Shown piece by piece: positions 34,795 to 47,287 of a stretch of DNA of 64,000 nt. This stretch comes from Limonium bicolor (Eukaryota > Streptophyta > Magnoliopsida > Caryophyllales > Plumbaginaceae), in the NCBI GenBank assembly GCA_023374045.1, contig CM041782.1, positions 247,409,882 to 247,473,881 of the forward strand, given 5' to 3'. Every line of letters begins with the position of its first letter. The stretch's first letter is position 1. The notes beneath the pieces were generated by a model that saw nothing but the letters and a program-made list of their open reading frames with translations, had not been told where the DNA came from and did not search any database. The translations under genes and the position numbers were made by a program.

Positions 34795-36261
34795 TATTAG
34801 CAGAAATATATGACTATCTCTACCTAGGCAGTGTACCTATCGTTTTGCGGAATAGTGAATTGAGTGGGGTTGTCGATCTCAGGGACCTCGTTCAATTAAC
34901 TGACAATTTATTTACTAACCGAGAAAACTAAACTAACAAAACAGGAAATGTCACTTTTTTTTCAGGTTTTACTTAATTTAATAAAAAGAATGACTAAACA
35001 AACTAACATAAAATAATGAAACAGTAAAAAGATAAAAATAAACTAAATAAAGAAATAAAGATTGAATCTAAAGAAGCACCCCGGATTGTTCTGCAAACCT
35101 TCACTTTATTAATCTATCAATAAACTCTTCCCTAATTCTGCAATAAACTCAAGAATTATAAATAGTTCGTTGACCGGTCCCTGTACAACGAACCCTAACT
35201 AACTGAAATAACAAGCCGCAAACCATGCCCAAGTTATCAAGTTAATAGCATTAAACACAATTCCTATTGAAGACAGATTAACCTATAGGCAAACCATGCT
35301 TCTAGTCGTTAATCCGGTTTAACTTCCTATGTCTTGTTAACTAATCTCAGCGCCGCATTTTGATTAGAAAACTACAAATATTGCTTTAATAATTAGCTAG
35401 AGAATTAAAGCGCATGAAGAACAGGAATTAAACTATTGTAATTATAATCAGAGAAAAAGATTACAAAATAACTATAAAGATCCGTTTTACTACCCCAACC
35501 CGGGGAGCTAAACTAACTACGCTAACATGACTATAAACATAACAAAAACAACAAAGGAATAACACATTGAACAGATTAGATAAAAAGGGAAGAAAAAACT
35601 CTGTTTGAAGAACTTCACTCCGCCTTCCGTCATCATGTGTCTCTGCATTAATCCTCTGCTAGAAGTGTGGGGTGTAACAATGACAAGTTGGTATGATGGT
35701 GGTGGTGTGAGATTGAACTACTGGTACGATGAAGATGATGATGGTGGCGTTCTGTTGAGTTCGAAGAGAATTCAGAGGCGCAGGCCTCTGGCCTCTCGTG
35801 TGGGGCGCCCCTGTATGGTCGAACCCTAACTTGTTTATGTACGCAGCGGCGATAGAAAATAAATTTATCTTCAATCCTTCTCTTCATTAGTCACGTGCAG
35901 ACTAATATAGTTTTCCTGAATATAAACAAGAGTAACGTAAATATTAATCCATGACATGCAACCGACAATATTTATCACATTCATAATCACGTGTGGCTGT
36001 TATTAATACAAAAGAGAATGCGTGAGATTTGAAGTCCACGTGAATAACTTTTGTGAAAGTATAATAATGACGATGAAAGTGATATTAAAATAATGGTGTT
36101 GACTTTACAATGAATATCGTAATTTGACACATAAAATGTATCAATTGACATCAAAACATAAATCTAAGGGAAAACATATGATAAGTGAGAAATACGACAT
36201 GAATTGTTATGAAAATAGGAAGAATTGAAACCCTAAAAATAGATGTATTTCGCACCTATCA
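34795..36261 (-). repeat. E3 5' LTR (right copy)
   Basis: 1467 bp, nearly identical to the left copy; visible differences are small indels (for example 3 bp near 35373, 1 bp in the A-run near 35595, 2 bp near 35800). Confidence 0.87.
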
Positions 36262-36266
36262 CCGCC

Positions 36267-36764
36267 CCTTTATCACCGGACATGTTTATGTCCTTGTCTT
36301 CTGTCCGTGCTTATTTTTACGGACGTACCACGGTTTCCATTTTTGTTGCGTCCGAACCGGCGTCCGGACCACCCTGGTTCGGACTGTGCGATTGTGTCCG
36401 CCCTTTTCTCCGCGGACGCGCAACGGACAGCTTCTTGTCCGGCCTTATTCACCCGGTTATGCCACGGATGGGTTTTTGTACTGTCCGAACCACCGTCCGG
36501 ACCACACTGGTCCGGACGAAAACTGGTTTTCTTCTAAAATGTTCGTTTCAGCTCCGATTTGAGGTCCGTCTGCGCCTATGCGTTCGTCTCTTCGTCTACT
36601 TTGCTCCTAGCTTGGTTTTCCTCATGTTTAACCAATAAATATGTAAGATAACCAATAAAACATAAACTAGAGGAAAATTAACCAAAGTGGAGAAATGAGC
36701 AAGAAAAGTGCTAATAAAATATATGAAATACACCCATAAAACATGCTCATTTGGACACTTATCA
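36267..36764 (-). mobile_element. Family-4 LTR, TG-terminal fragment
   Basis: In minus orientation it begins TGATAAGTGTCCAAATGAGC at 36764, the same terminus as the solo LTR at 21065. It includes a GTCCG/CGGAC palindrome island (about 36262-36520). Beyond 36764 the satellite starts at once (CACTT, likely TSD), so the LTR was inserted into the satellite. Confidence 0.8.
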
Positions 36765-38224
36765 CACTTGTTGCACAATAGCTGCCTAGCAGATTTGAAA
36801 CAAAAAAGTCTTGCACTAGCAGCACAATAGCTGCCTAGGGAAGAAAAAACGGTACATCACTAGTAGCACAATAGTTGCCAAGTGAAGACAAAACGGTATG
36901 GCATAAGTGGCGCAATAGCTGCCTAGCGGGTTTGAAACGAAAAAGTCTTGCACTAGTAGTGTAATAGCTGTCAAGCGGATTTGAAACGAGAAATATTTAA
37001 GCACTAGTAGCACAATAGTTGTCGAGTAAAGAAAAAATGCGACCGGACTAGTAGCGCAATAGCTGTCTAGTGGGTTTGCAATGAGAAAATTTCTTGCACT
37101 AGTTGGACAATAGCTGCCTAGTGAAGAAAAAATATAACCACACTAGTGGCACAATAGCTACCTAGCAGATTTCAAATAAGAAAATTATGGCACTTGTTAC
37201 GCAATAGCTACCTAATGAAGAAAAAATGTAACCATACTAGTAGCACAATAGCTGCCTAGCGGGTTTGAAACGAAAATGCCTTACACTAAGCGCAATAGCT
37301 GCCTAGTGAAGAAAAAAAGATAACCGCACTAGTAGCGGAGCAGCATCCTAGCGGGTTTGAAACGAGAAAATTCTTGCACTAGTAGCACAATAGCTGCCTA
37401 GTGAAGAAAAAATGGTTTCGAACTAGCAGTACAATAGCTGTCTAGCGGGTTTAAAACGCAAAAGTCTAGCACTAATAGCGGAATCGCTGCCTAGCGGGTG
37501 CGTAGCGAAAAATCTTACACATGTAACACAATAGCTGCCTAGTGAAGAAAACACACGAATGCACTAGTAATGCAATAGCTACCTAGCCGGTTTGAAATTA
37601 AAAAGTTTGGTAATAGTAGAGTAATAGTTGTCTAGTGGATTCGAAATGAGAAAATTGCACTAGTAGCACAACAGCTACCTAGTGAAGAAAAATTATGACC
37701 GCACTGCTAGCACAATAGCTGCCTAGCGGGTTTGAAACGAAAAAGTCTTACACTAGTAGCGCAATAGCTGCCAAGTGAAGACAAAATGGTATGGCCCAAG
37801 TAGCGCGATAGCTGCGTAGCGGGTTTGAAACGAAAAAGACTTGCACTAGCAGTGCAATAGCTGTCAAGTGGGCTTGAAACAAGAAATTGTTTTGCATTAG
37901 TAACACAATAGCTACCTAGTGAAGAACAAATGCGACCGCACTAGTAGCACAATAAGTGTCTAGCAGGTTTGAAACGAGAAATGTTTTTTCACTAGTAGCA
38001 CAATAGCTACCAAGTGAAGAAAAAATGCGACCACACTAGTAGCGTAATAGCTGCCTATCGGATTTAAAACAAGAGAATTCTTGCACCAGTAGCGCTATAG
38101 CAGCCTAAAGAAGAAAAAATGTGACCGCACTAGTAGTGCAATAGCTGCCTAGTGGGTTTGAAATGAAAAGGTCTTGCACTAGTAACACAATAGCTGCTTA
38201 GTGAAGAAAAAACATAACCGCACT
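36765..38224. repeat. Satellite array, left segment
   Basis: Tandem repeat with a shared half GCACTAGTAGCGCAATAGCT + GCCTAG followed alternately by TGAAGAAAAAATGCGACC (about 44 bp in all) or CGGGTTTGAAACGAAAAAGTCTT (about 48 bp), so a dimeric unit of about 90-93 bp. About 16 dimers, with diverged copies. No coding. Interrupted by E5 at 38224. Confidence 0.92.
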
Positions 38225-38811
38225 TGTAACACCCCAACTCAATCCAAATGTGGTCTCGCAACTTAACATCATACATATAACATGTCACAGCGGAATTCTT
38301 TACACTCTAGGACCTTGCCACGGTCTGACTACAGAATATACCGAACATTAGTACATAACAACCTTAGCCAAATACATATTCTTCTTACAATCCCCTCACA
38401 TCCTATACATCTTACTAACTCAATTGCCATATGAGTGTACATGCACAACTCGTAGGCCACACTTAACCCGTAACACTTGTACCCCTTCTTACTCTCGCGA
38501 CGGCCGCCTCCTGATGTTCACCTGTGTAGTAAAAACAGCCCCCAAAGGGGGTCAGCACGAATGCTGGTACGATCCTCTCATGGCCCCCAAGCTAACGTGG
38601 CTACGACGACTAATTGTCGATAGCATGGAGGTTGATTAGATGCACAACATAATAGAAGGTGCAGTAAACAACAACTCAGATATGAACAATCAAAGTTCAC
38701 ACACAATGAACGACTTAAATGCGTTCCCTTAATTAGAGAGTTAATTATTTAACTCCTTAAGTAATGTTCCCTCTTAATCTTAGTCCATCCTTATCTCAAC
38801 TCAATCTTAGT

Positions 38812-39045
38812 CTTATCTTAATCTTAGAAACAACCATCCTTTAATAAGGAGTGGATGTAGCTTACCTTAATCTTAGAAACAACCATTCTTTAATAAGGAG
38901 TGGATGTAGCTTATCTTAATCTTAATAATACAAACCATCCTTTAAAGAGGAATGGTTGCAACTCATCTTAACCTTACCTTAATCTTAATCTCAACTTAAT
39001 CTCAGTATACAAACCATTCCTGGAAGGGAATGGTTGTAGCTTAAT
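38812..39045 (-). repeat. Hairpin-bearing tandem repeats in E5 LTR
   Basis: Four degenerate units of about 50-75 bp, each with an inverted pair: ACCATCC..GGAGTGG, ACCATTC..GGAGTGG, ACCATCC..GGAATGGT and ACCATTCC-TGGAAG-GGAATGGT. Some base changes in the arms compensate. The right LTR copy is at 57416-57642. Confidence 0.7.
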
Positions 39046-39867
39046 TCGAACCTAGGATTTAGGTGATCCCACCGCACCATCTTAATGCCACCTACTCTGG
39101 ACGGGAGTCCAGCGTAGCTGAGCCGGCAACCGGCCCTAGGCTACAAGTCCGAAGACAAGTCCTTAAGCGGAGGGCGGATCTGATTCAGATACCGTCCCCC
39201 TTTTTCCTTAGCATGCATGACCGGAGATCGGTCCCGTGTTTCCTCACTCAAGTTCCAGTTAGTAGTAGTCTCAAGACCATGTTTGTTTGTTAACCTCTTT
39301 CGGTTTATATCAACCCATATTAGGGAGCGTTCTTTAGTCTCACTCATTTCCTTACTAAACGTTAGTTAGTAAGTTCTCACGGTAAGTTGTGTTAGTTTTC
39401 AAACATCACACAACAATACAATAAACATAATATCCCGGTTGCATGCTTTATCTTGTTTAGTGAGCACACAAAAACAAATAGCACACAAGCCGAGGGACAC
39501 CTCGTTAGCAAGCAGGTCACAAGAAGAACTGTACCGTTCACCGTTGGCCGTTCGGTTGCTTAATCTCTTCCGGAGTCCAATTTCCAAGTCCTAAAACATT
39601 CTTTCAGTTTTAGGTTGTTAATCACTTAACTCAATTCAACTTACTTATCTTACTTAACTTACTTAACCCTTAATGATTCCAACCTAACACCTCTTAAGTC
39701 TTACAACTTAATCTTACAAACTTAATCTTAAACTTTTAAGTTTATTCTTAACTTAATCCCTTAGGTCTTTATACCACTAATCATCATTGCCCCCTTAATG
39801 GGGGTACCATTAATACCACTAAACTCTCTTAGGGTTTCTTTTTTTTTCTTTTTTTTAAATCTTAAGG

Positions 39868-40057
39868 GCCGTCCGACCCACCGTCCGACCCACCGATTGG
39901 GTCGGACCATGCCAGAGACTCTCCCGTCTTTTAAAACCCCTCCGTCCGACCCACCGTCCGACCCACCAACTGGGTCGGACCATTACAAAAACTCTTATGG
40001 CGGCTTAACAGAGGTCCGTCCGACCCAAACTTGGGTCAGACCCCTGGGTCGGACGCC
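39868..40057. repeat. GTCCGACCC/GGGTCGGAC island in E5 3' LTR
   Basis: CGTCCGACCCACCGTCCGAC occurs twice about 70 bp apart, each followed by an inverse TGGGTCGGACC, then GTCCGTCCGACCC with a GGGTCGGAC partner. The right LTR copy is at 58446-58651. Confidence 0.75.
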
Positions 40058-42112
40058 ACCAAAACATGTCCAAAATTTGTTAAATCTTCACCAAACTTCT
40101 CCTTAAGCCTTCTAATGTGTTCTAACATTATTTAGACCCTTAAACCCACCTTTAATCATCCTCCAAACTCATGAAAATCACCTCCAAAGATCATTCCAAC
40201 CTTTAGCTCAAATCTTGCAAGAAATTCCCAACACTTGTCAATTAATTCCTTATATTTCTAACATGTACATTTTGTCTAAAACTTCAACTAACCAAAGTGT
40301 TTCTTTTCTACCCATATAACTCCTCCTTAACATCATTGCACTCCATCTTTGCTTGTTTAACCTTTCAAGGTCATCTTGCATGTCCATGCACAATTTCTCT
40401 TCTTTTCACTTGTTACTCATCACTCTTAAACTCTTAAGCTTGCTTATACATTTCTTTCCATTACCTTAATACCTTGACATTGTTCTTCATTTATCTTAAC
40501 CATGCAACACCCTCCTCAGGAATTTCCACTTCTTTTATGCAACTTACTCACCATTCTCATGATCATAACCTCTTATACGTTTCTAGTCATTCCCTTGACG
40601 ACTTACAACATTCTCCTACCATTTTCACTTCCATCACCCAAGTCCACACATTACCATTCAACCAAACCTTACTAGTCCACCACTAACATCACCACCTCTT
40701 ACACAAACTTCCCGAACTCTCATTGTTCTTCTCTTAGTTCATACCTAAATCATCTCAAAGCATTATACATCATTTCCTTCAGATTTGCACAAGTCTTACC
40801 ATTCCTCATACCATGACTTTGGTGTGTTCAATGCACCCATCTAAACTCTAATTTCCTCATAGACCATTCTAGGTCATTCTAAACCTCAAGAGCTCCTTAG
40901 TTAACTCATTTCCACTCAAATTCCTTTTATGACTCCTAGTAAATCCTAGGTCATATTAGTTCACCACCATCACTTAAACACTTATTTTCTACTCAAATTT
41001 CGCCATAGGTTCTCTAGTATCTTATCATGCCCACGCACATTGTTTTCCTCATTCAACCATCTCACACACATCAAGTTCTTTCTCATCACATCTCATCACC
41101 AAACCAACTCATTCACAACAACTCATTATATTGCAATAGTCTTAAATTGCATAGCACCAAGGCTCTTAAATGACATGGCTCTTAGGCCCTTAAATGACTT
41201 AAACTTAAACACTGAATTTCCCACATATAAAAGCTTTCAACCTGCAAATACACCCATCAATCTCATAGTAATTATAATGCTCTTAAAATCCACCTTAAAC
41301 TTATATTACTAACTCATTCTCATTGGCTCCTTAGTCACAAGTTCATAGCTTGTTTAAGTTCTTTTTCTTAGGTTACATACCCATTACCTAATGTAAGCCC
41401 TAGGCTACATTGGTACTCATCTAAACTCATTCCTTAAACCTTAAACCACCATTAGGTAAATAATTTACCTTGTTTTCTCAAGCTTATCTTAACTTCCTCC
41501 TTAGACCTTCTTCTTGCATGAATCTCGGCCACCACTTAAATTCCCCTTGCCAATGTTCTAATCAATATTCAATGACTCATATGAGTACTAAACAATACAC
41601 TAACCTCAAGGAATGAAAACCTAGGTTAGAAATGTGTTCTAAGGCATAAAAGTGGATGATTACCTTTAAAGTCTCAAAGTAGACTTGGGCATTGAATGAA
41701 ATAGGACCTCCACTAGTCCTTGGTGAATAAATCAAGCTAGAACACGGCATAAAAACAAGGCCTCGTGAGTAGTAATTTTCGGCCATGTGGAAGGAATGAT
41801 GGAAACATGGTTTTTCTAACATTTTCTTTACCTTAAGAGAATGGAGAAGCTAATGAGCTCTTCAAACTTGATTTTCCTCCATCAATGGAGTTTTCTCTTG
41901 GCACCAAAATGGAGCTTTGAAAGATTTGAAAAGATAGAAAGGAGGGCCTTGACTTAACTAAGACAAATATGCAATTTGTTTTGGATTTGGAGCTTGGAGT
42001 TGCACTTGGCAAGTGAATGAAGGTGAGGAGCCATGAATGGAGCTCTCTCTCGGTTTGGAGCAGGAGAGGAGAAAGAGAAATCGTGGAAGGAAGGAGAAAT
42101 GAAGACAGAGAG

Positions 42113-43908
42113 TGTGAGCCTCGATTTTAAACCCTATCCTATGTTGATTAAAGTTGATTAGGATCTAACCGGGTTTTAGGTCCACTTATAGTCTAAGATT
42201 AATAACTATGTCATATAACAATAATTATTAAAACCTAAGCTAGCTCACTGGAACCTATTATGAGTCGCCACCTAATTTTAACCTAGATCAAATTAGGAAA
42301 GGAGAGTTCGGGTTCGGGGGCTCGATATTCGACTTAATTAGGGTTCAATTACTTTCATTACCCCTCCTAGGTCGTTTTTCCTCTACTTGGTTTGATTACG
42401 GCTTTTTACAAAGTTGCTTTTTAACCTAAGTGCGCGCTTCTGTTTTTTTGTGTTTTTTTAGCATTTTTTGACAGAAAATTAAAGTGGAAATTAAAATTAC
42501 CTAAACTAGGGTTTCGGAGGCAGAATTAGGTCAAATTTTGTTTCTGTCCGTGGCCACGGACCTAATGTCCGAGACCACGGACCCTAGTTAACCTATATGA
42601 AAAATAAAAGTCGAATTAAATGAAAACAGAAAATTGTAAAGTCCGGGGCCACGGACAGGCCGTCCGTGGGCCCGGACATTATTAGAAAAACCTAATTTTT
42701 TTTTTAAATTTAAAAAACTCGCCGCCGTCCGTGGGCGTCCGGGCTTACGGACAAGGAGTCCGGGACCCCGGACATGACGTCCGTGGGTGCGGACCGCCCT
42801 CGGACAGCGGCGTTAAGGCTGTTCCCGAAGGTGTTTTTGGCTCAAATTTTATGGGTGCGTAGCCTGAAGATGTACAATGCGTTAGTGATCGAAAGTTCTC
42901 AATTTGAATTCGAATTATGCACGAAACTTGGTAAACAAAGTTATTGGACAGAAGCTTGAATAAACAGCAATACAGAAGCGTACGAAGGTTAGTTTGAGCC
43001 CAAATTTTGAGGCAGGACAGATAATACCGTGGAGAATTAGGGAAGTGGAGTTTCTACCTGTTTTACCTTCGGATTCACAACGTTTCTTCACACCGGGATT
43101 CGTCGAGTGCTCCGTTGATGGCAGACCCGAGAGGATTTCGACCCAAGCTTCTGGTTGTTGGTTGTCCTTGCTGTTCTTCACGTTTTGGTGGTGTTTTGTG
43201 GGGTTTTGATGACTATTGATGCTTTGGGGATTGGAAAACGTGTTTAGATGGTGATTTCGGGGGATTTTCGGTATGATTTGGGTGGCCGGGTGTTGGAAAA
43301 CGTGAGAGAGAGTGAGGAGGCTGTGTTTTCTGACTCTCTAGGGTTCTTGAGCATATGAGGTTCTGATTTTATCCAAAAACCTATCCCCTTATATAGACTT
43401 TCTTAAAGATAAAGAAAATCTAGTAAAAGTAAGATATTTCGATATTTTAGTTAAGTGACTTCCCAAAGGAATTTTGCTGTGAAATTTTAACCACATGTCA
43501 AGGATGGATATTATGAATTTTCTGAGGTGGAACCGAATTTTTTGAATATTGGAATATTTTTAAATTGAATTTCTCGTCAGATTCAGTCAGAAATTGCTAG
43601 AAAATTATTGGAAATTCGAAAAATCAAAATTCCAACGCCATTATGCTTAAAATGTCATCCTCTATCATGGGTTAAAATATCAAAGCGTTTCAAGCTGATT
43701 TGGGCATCCTTTGGAGGAGAGAGAAAGCTTACAAGAGGTCTTAGGAGCCTTTAAAGATTACCAAAACGCCCCTGAAAGTGACGAAGCTGCTCCCCATGCC
43801 ATGGAACGTGCCGATCGGACCGGGATCGCTCACCGCTTGATTAAAATGCCTCTCACACACCAGTACCACGTAGACCCTAACCAGGGGGTCAAAATTTTGG
43901 GTATAACA
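42113..43908 (-). repeat. E6 3' LTR (left copy)
   Basis: 1796 bp. Includes a GTCCGTGG/CCACGGAC island (42546-42804). Ends GGGTATAACA next to the polypurine tract (reverse complement of GATTGCCCCCCGT, 43909-43921). Confidence 0.87.
42546..42804. repeat. GTCCGTGG/CCACGGAC palindrome island in E6 LTR
   Basis: Repeated GTCCGTGG...CCACGGAC and GTCCGGG...CCCGGAC pairs, GC-rich in AT-rich DNA. The right LTR copy is at about 49577-49838. Confidence 0.75.
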
Positions 43909-45650
43909 GATTGCCCCCCGTCAACTAGACTTTGTAATGAAAGTGAGAAGGCTAGTTGATGCCTGAGTGATACCCCAAAATTTCAAATGTTTCCAAGACC
44001 CTGCATGTTATCAGAAAACTGATAAGTTGTGTCGAGCTATTCTAAGGCGCTGACTACCTACAATGCATGAGATGTTGTCAAGCGGTTCTAAGGCGTTGAC
44101 TACCTATGACGAATGAGATGATGTCAAGCGATTCTAAGGCGTTGACTACCTATAATGAATGTGATGATGTCAAGCGATTCTAAGGCGTTGACAACCTAAA
44201 GTGTGAAAATGAGATAGTGTCAAGCGATTCTAAGGCGTTGACAACCTAAAGTGTGAAAATGAGATAGTGTCAAGCGATTCTAAGGCGTTGACAACCTAAA
44301 ATGTGATAACTGGGTGGTATGCAAATGCAAGAATGCTGAGATGTTGATGATGCTAATGATGCTGATAATGTTGATGATGCTGATGATGTTGATGATGTTG
44401 ATGATGATGATGATGTTGATGATGCTGATGATGCTCGGATGCTTCTGGGGACCGAAACCCGTGCCAATGCTCCTGGCTGGACCCAATGTGGACTTATTGC
44501 CATCGCCCCCCAAGCCGGTGTGCAGGGATAACTCCTGGTAAAAACCTTGGGGACTTATTGCCTTCGCCCACCATTCGTTGATCCCGAAAATAAGTTGACA
44601 TCGCAAAAGGAGGATTTATTGCCATCACCTCGCCAACTTTTCTGTCGCCAGGTCTTGTGACGCGCCTGGATAATGCAACTAGGTCTTACGACGAGCCTAT
44701 ATGAATGAGATGAATGCAATGTGTTTGATAAGAGTGGGTACGCTAAAGGGTAACGCTAGGTCTTACTACGAGCCTAAGGGAATGCAGCTAGGTCTTATGG
44801 CGAGCCTAAAAATGGTTCTAGGTCTTATGGCGAGCCTAAAAATGGTTCTCAGTCTTATGACGAGCCTAAAAATGGTTCTAGGTCTTATGACGAGCCTAAG
44901 GGATGCAACTAGGTCTTACTACGAGCCTAAGGGAACGTGACTAGGTCTTACGGCGAGCCTAAAAATGGTTCTAGGTCTTATGACGAGCCTAAAGGGATGC
45001 AACTAGGTCTTACTACGAGCCTAAGGGAATGTGACTAGGTCTTATGGCGAGCCTAAAATGGTTCTAGGTCTTATGGCGAGCCTAAGGATGGATCTAGGTC
45101 TTATGACGAGCCTAAGGATGGATCTAGGTCTTATGACGAGCCTAAGAATGGATCTAGGTCTTATGACGAGCCTAAGGATGGATCTAGGTCTTATGACGAG
45201 CCTAAGGATGGATCTAGGTCTTATGACGAGCCTAAGGATGGATCTAGGTCTTATGACGAGCCTAAGGGTTGTTCTAAGTGAAAGTGAGTAAAATGTATGA
45301 TGGGTCTAAATGGATGTAGAAGGATTAGGGTTTATGTCAAATCTGGAGATGGTGGGGCTCATGATGGGCCTATGAATGTTTGAGTGTGAAGATAGGGCTT
45401 AGGACGGGCCTGAGGGATTTTGATGTGGAGGTAGGGCTTACGACGGGCCTGAAGGTGTTTGAATGTGGAGATAGGGCCTAGGTCGGGCCTGCGGGTATTT
45501 TGATGTGGAGGTAGGGCTTAGGACGGGCCTGAGGTGTTTGATGTGGATGTAGGGCTTAGGACGGGCCTGAGGAAATTTGATGTGGAGGTAGGAGCTTATG
45601 CCTGTGGTGGGATGGTGGTGCTCAAGCTTTAGGTTTCAATTGGTGTTGTC
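43909..45650 (-). repeat. E6 3' untranslated region: several unrelated tandem-repeat arrays
   Basis: In element orientation this lies between the coding region and the 3' LTR. It holds: units of about 46-50 bp with CAAGCGATTCTAAGGCGTTGAC (about 44030-44310), a GAT/GCT/GTT microsatellite (44341-44440), three about 60-bp units with GGACTTATTGCC (44487-44640), a 30-bp array with AGGTCTTATGACGAGCCTAA (44650-45275) and about 40-bp units with TAGGGCTTAGGACGGGCCTGA (about 45395-45590). A hypervariable, repeat-rich 3' untranslated region is known for Tat/Ogre elements. The repetitive frames here (for example MTSLRMDLGL units) are not genes. Confidence 0.85.
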
Positions 45651-45652
45651 AT

Positions 45653-45745
45653 GGCAATTGTTGGAACCAACAATTGCCCCCAATATTCTTCCTTAGGACA
45701 ATCTGAGCTAGAGTTCATGGCAATTGATCGGAACGATCAATTGCC
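45653..45745. repeat. Two covarying perfect hairpins in E6
   Basis: 45653-45678: arms GGCAATTGTTGG and CCAACAATTGCC. 45719-45745: arms GGCAATTGATCG and CGATCAATTGCC. Both are preceded by CAT and followed by CCC(A)ATATT/CCCAGTATT. Four arm positions differ and all keep pairing. Confidence 0.8.
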
Positions 45746-47287
45746 CCCAGTATTTTCTTTGATTAAACGTGCGAACAAGTCTCACCCTCACAGGGTCGAG
45801 GCTTATGCTTTGATGTGGTGCTTCTTATCCTACACTCGACGTGTTTTGTGTTTGCACTCGTTTTTCACTTACGGTCATAACTTCTCAACCATTGAATTTG
45901 ACATTTGTTAGATTTACGTGTTTAACCTGTTACCTTCACTCGATTGGATACACAACTACTAAGTCGGAAGTCTTTTGAGCTTATAACGTGGCCATGGGGT
46001 GTGATGAATGACAATAGGATAATGGCGGAATGTTTAGGATATGTGGAGCTTTAAGGGTGACCAAAGCTGCAACTTGCACCGTCTCTCGGACTTATCTTCT
46101 TTGCCTTGGAGTCATTTGGCTACTTCATGATGACTTCGCTTGTGAACTTGGGGCTTGGAACTTTTGGATTGTTCCTTGCATCTTCTTTCTTTTTTCCGAT
46201 TTTGGATTTCTTCGAGGCTTTTCAGGTTCGCCTTTCTTTGAATTTCCTTTCCTTCGGGGTTCTTGTGTTTCCCGGTTTTGAACTTCGAGAGCTGTTTTTA
46301 ATGTTAGCTCATTTGGATCCTGTGTCACCTTGGGACCATTTGCGGATCGTTTCGTCATGCTGGTAGCGGTTTTGCTTCTTTGTGAGGTTGTAGTTCGGGA
46401 GTCGGGCTCCTTGCTTCCTTTGGTCACCGGGTCGGTTATTCATCATTGGTTGGCTTGTTTGTGGAGCTTGTAGTGTTGTAAAAGAGGTCATACATGAAAA
46501 GCTCAGTGGGGGTGCCTAGGGTGTAATGTCAGTTTCACAAGCTTTTTGCTGTGTGGTGCTGTTTCCTAGGTGCTTCGTCATCCCTAATAGTTGTGTATCC
46601 GTTCTTTGCTACTTTTCACAGGTTTAAGCGTAAATTTACAAATTATCTCCTTCGGTCTGAGTCATGCCGTTTACCTCACCTTTGAATGTGGCCTCTCTGG
46701 AGTCGTGTAAAAGTGACACGCTCTTTCGCTCTTGGTTTCACCGCTCAAGGCACTCTCGCGAAGTGTACACTCAGAGACTTGTTTGCACATTTAAACAAAA
46801 AATAAACAAACGTTATCGTTCCTTAACTCAGATTGCCCCCAGTATTGATTTGGGGTTTGTGACAAGCCTTTTGAATACCCAAGTTATTTGTGGAAAGTGG
46901 TTGTGTGGAATAACAATGGTGAGTGGTGATGGGGTGATCTAGTGGAGCAAATTTTTGGTTTTATGTATTCGGTGAAATGTTAAGAAAGTGGAGTGGTGAG
47001 ACACATGGGGTGTATATGTTGAAGGTGGTATTTGTACGAGGAGTTGTAGTGAGTATGGACGGAGCGATGAGGTTGCCTTTTTTTGTTTTGATTGGAAAAT
47101 GCTTTGCATGGAAATTGTGAAAATGGAACCATGTATTATTCAATGTAAAAATAACGTTGGAAACTACAAACTCGGGAGAGCTACCAAGAATAGTAAAGGG
47201 GACTAACTACTATGAAAGCCAAAAGGTGACTAATAAAAAGAAATCTACCTAATTGAAAAGCAAAACAGTACTTAAAGACTACAAACT
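45746..47287 (-). other. E6 internal non-coding stretch
   Basis: No recognised protein. It is AT-rich with short, unconvincing frames on both strands. A further copy of the polypurine motif, GATTGCCCCCAGTATTGATT on the plus strand, is at about 46830-46849. Ogre/Tat pol would be expected here in a complete element and is missing. Confidence 0.6.

Larger units (their letters stand above)
30211..36261 (-). mobile_element. E3: short Athila-like LTR retrotransposon with Gag-like ORF only
   Basis: Minus-strand element of 6.05 kb with TSD CCGCC at 30206-30210 and 36262-36266. LTRs 30211-31672 (1462 bp) and 34795-36261 (1467 bp) differ almost only by 1-3 bp indels, so the insertion is young. The termini in element orientation are TGATAGG and GCTAATA, a non-canonical TA end. 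The primer site (34771-34788) fits Asp tRNA, as in Athila-type elements. There is one long frame and no pol, so it needs help in trans. Confidence 0.85.
38225..42112 (-). repeat. E5 3' LTR, first segment on the plus map
   Basis: 3888 bp, begins TGTAACACCCC on the plus strand. Contains hairpin-bearing tandem repeats (38812-39045), a T-run (about 39837-39857) and a GTCCGACCCA/TGGGTCGGAC island (39868-40057). Interrupted at 42112 by E6 (TSD GAGAG 42108-42112). Confidence 0.87.

Noticed and set aside
44314..44541. Met/Leu-rich small protein.
   Set aside because: It is a reading of a GAT/GCT/GTT microsatellite.
44650..45275. CRISPR-like regular 30-bp repeats.
   Set aside because: Units are head-to-tail without unique spacers, in a plant retrotransposon 3' region.
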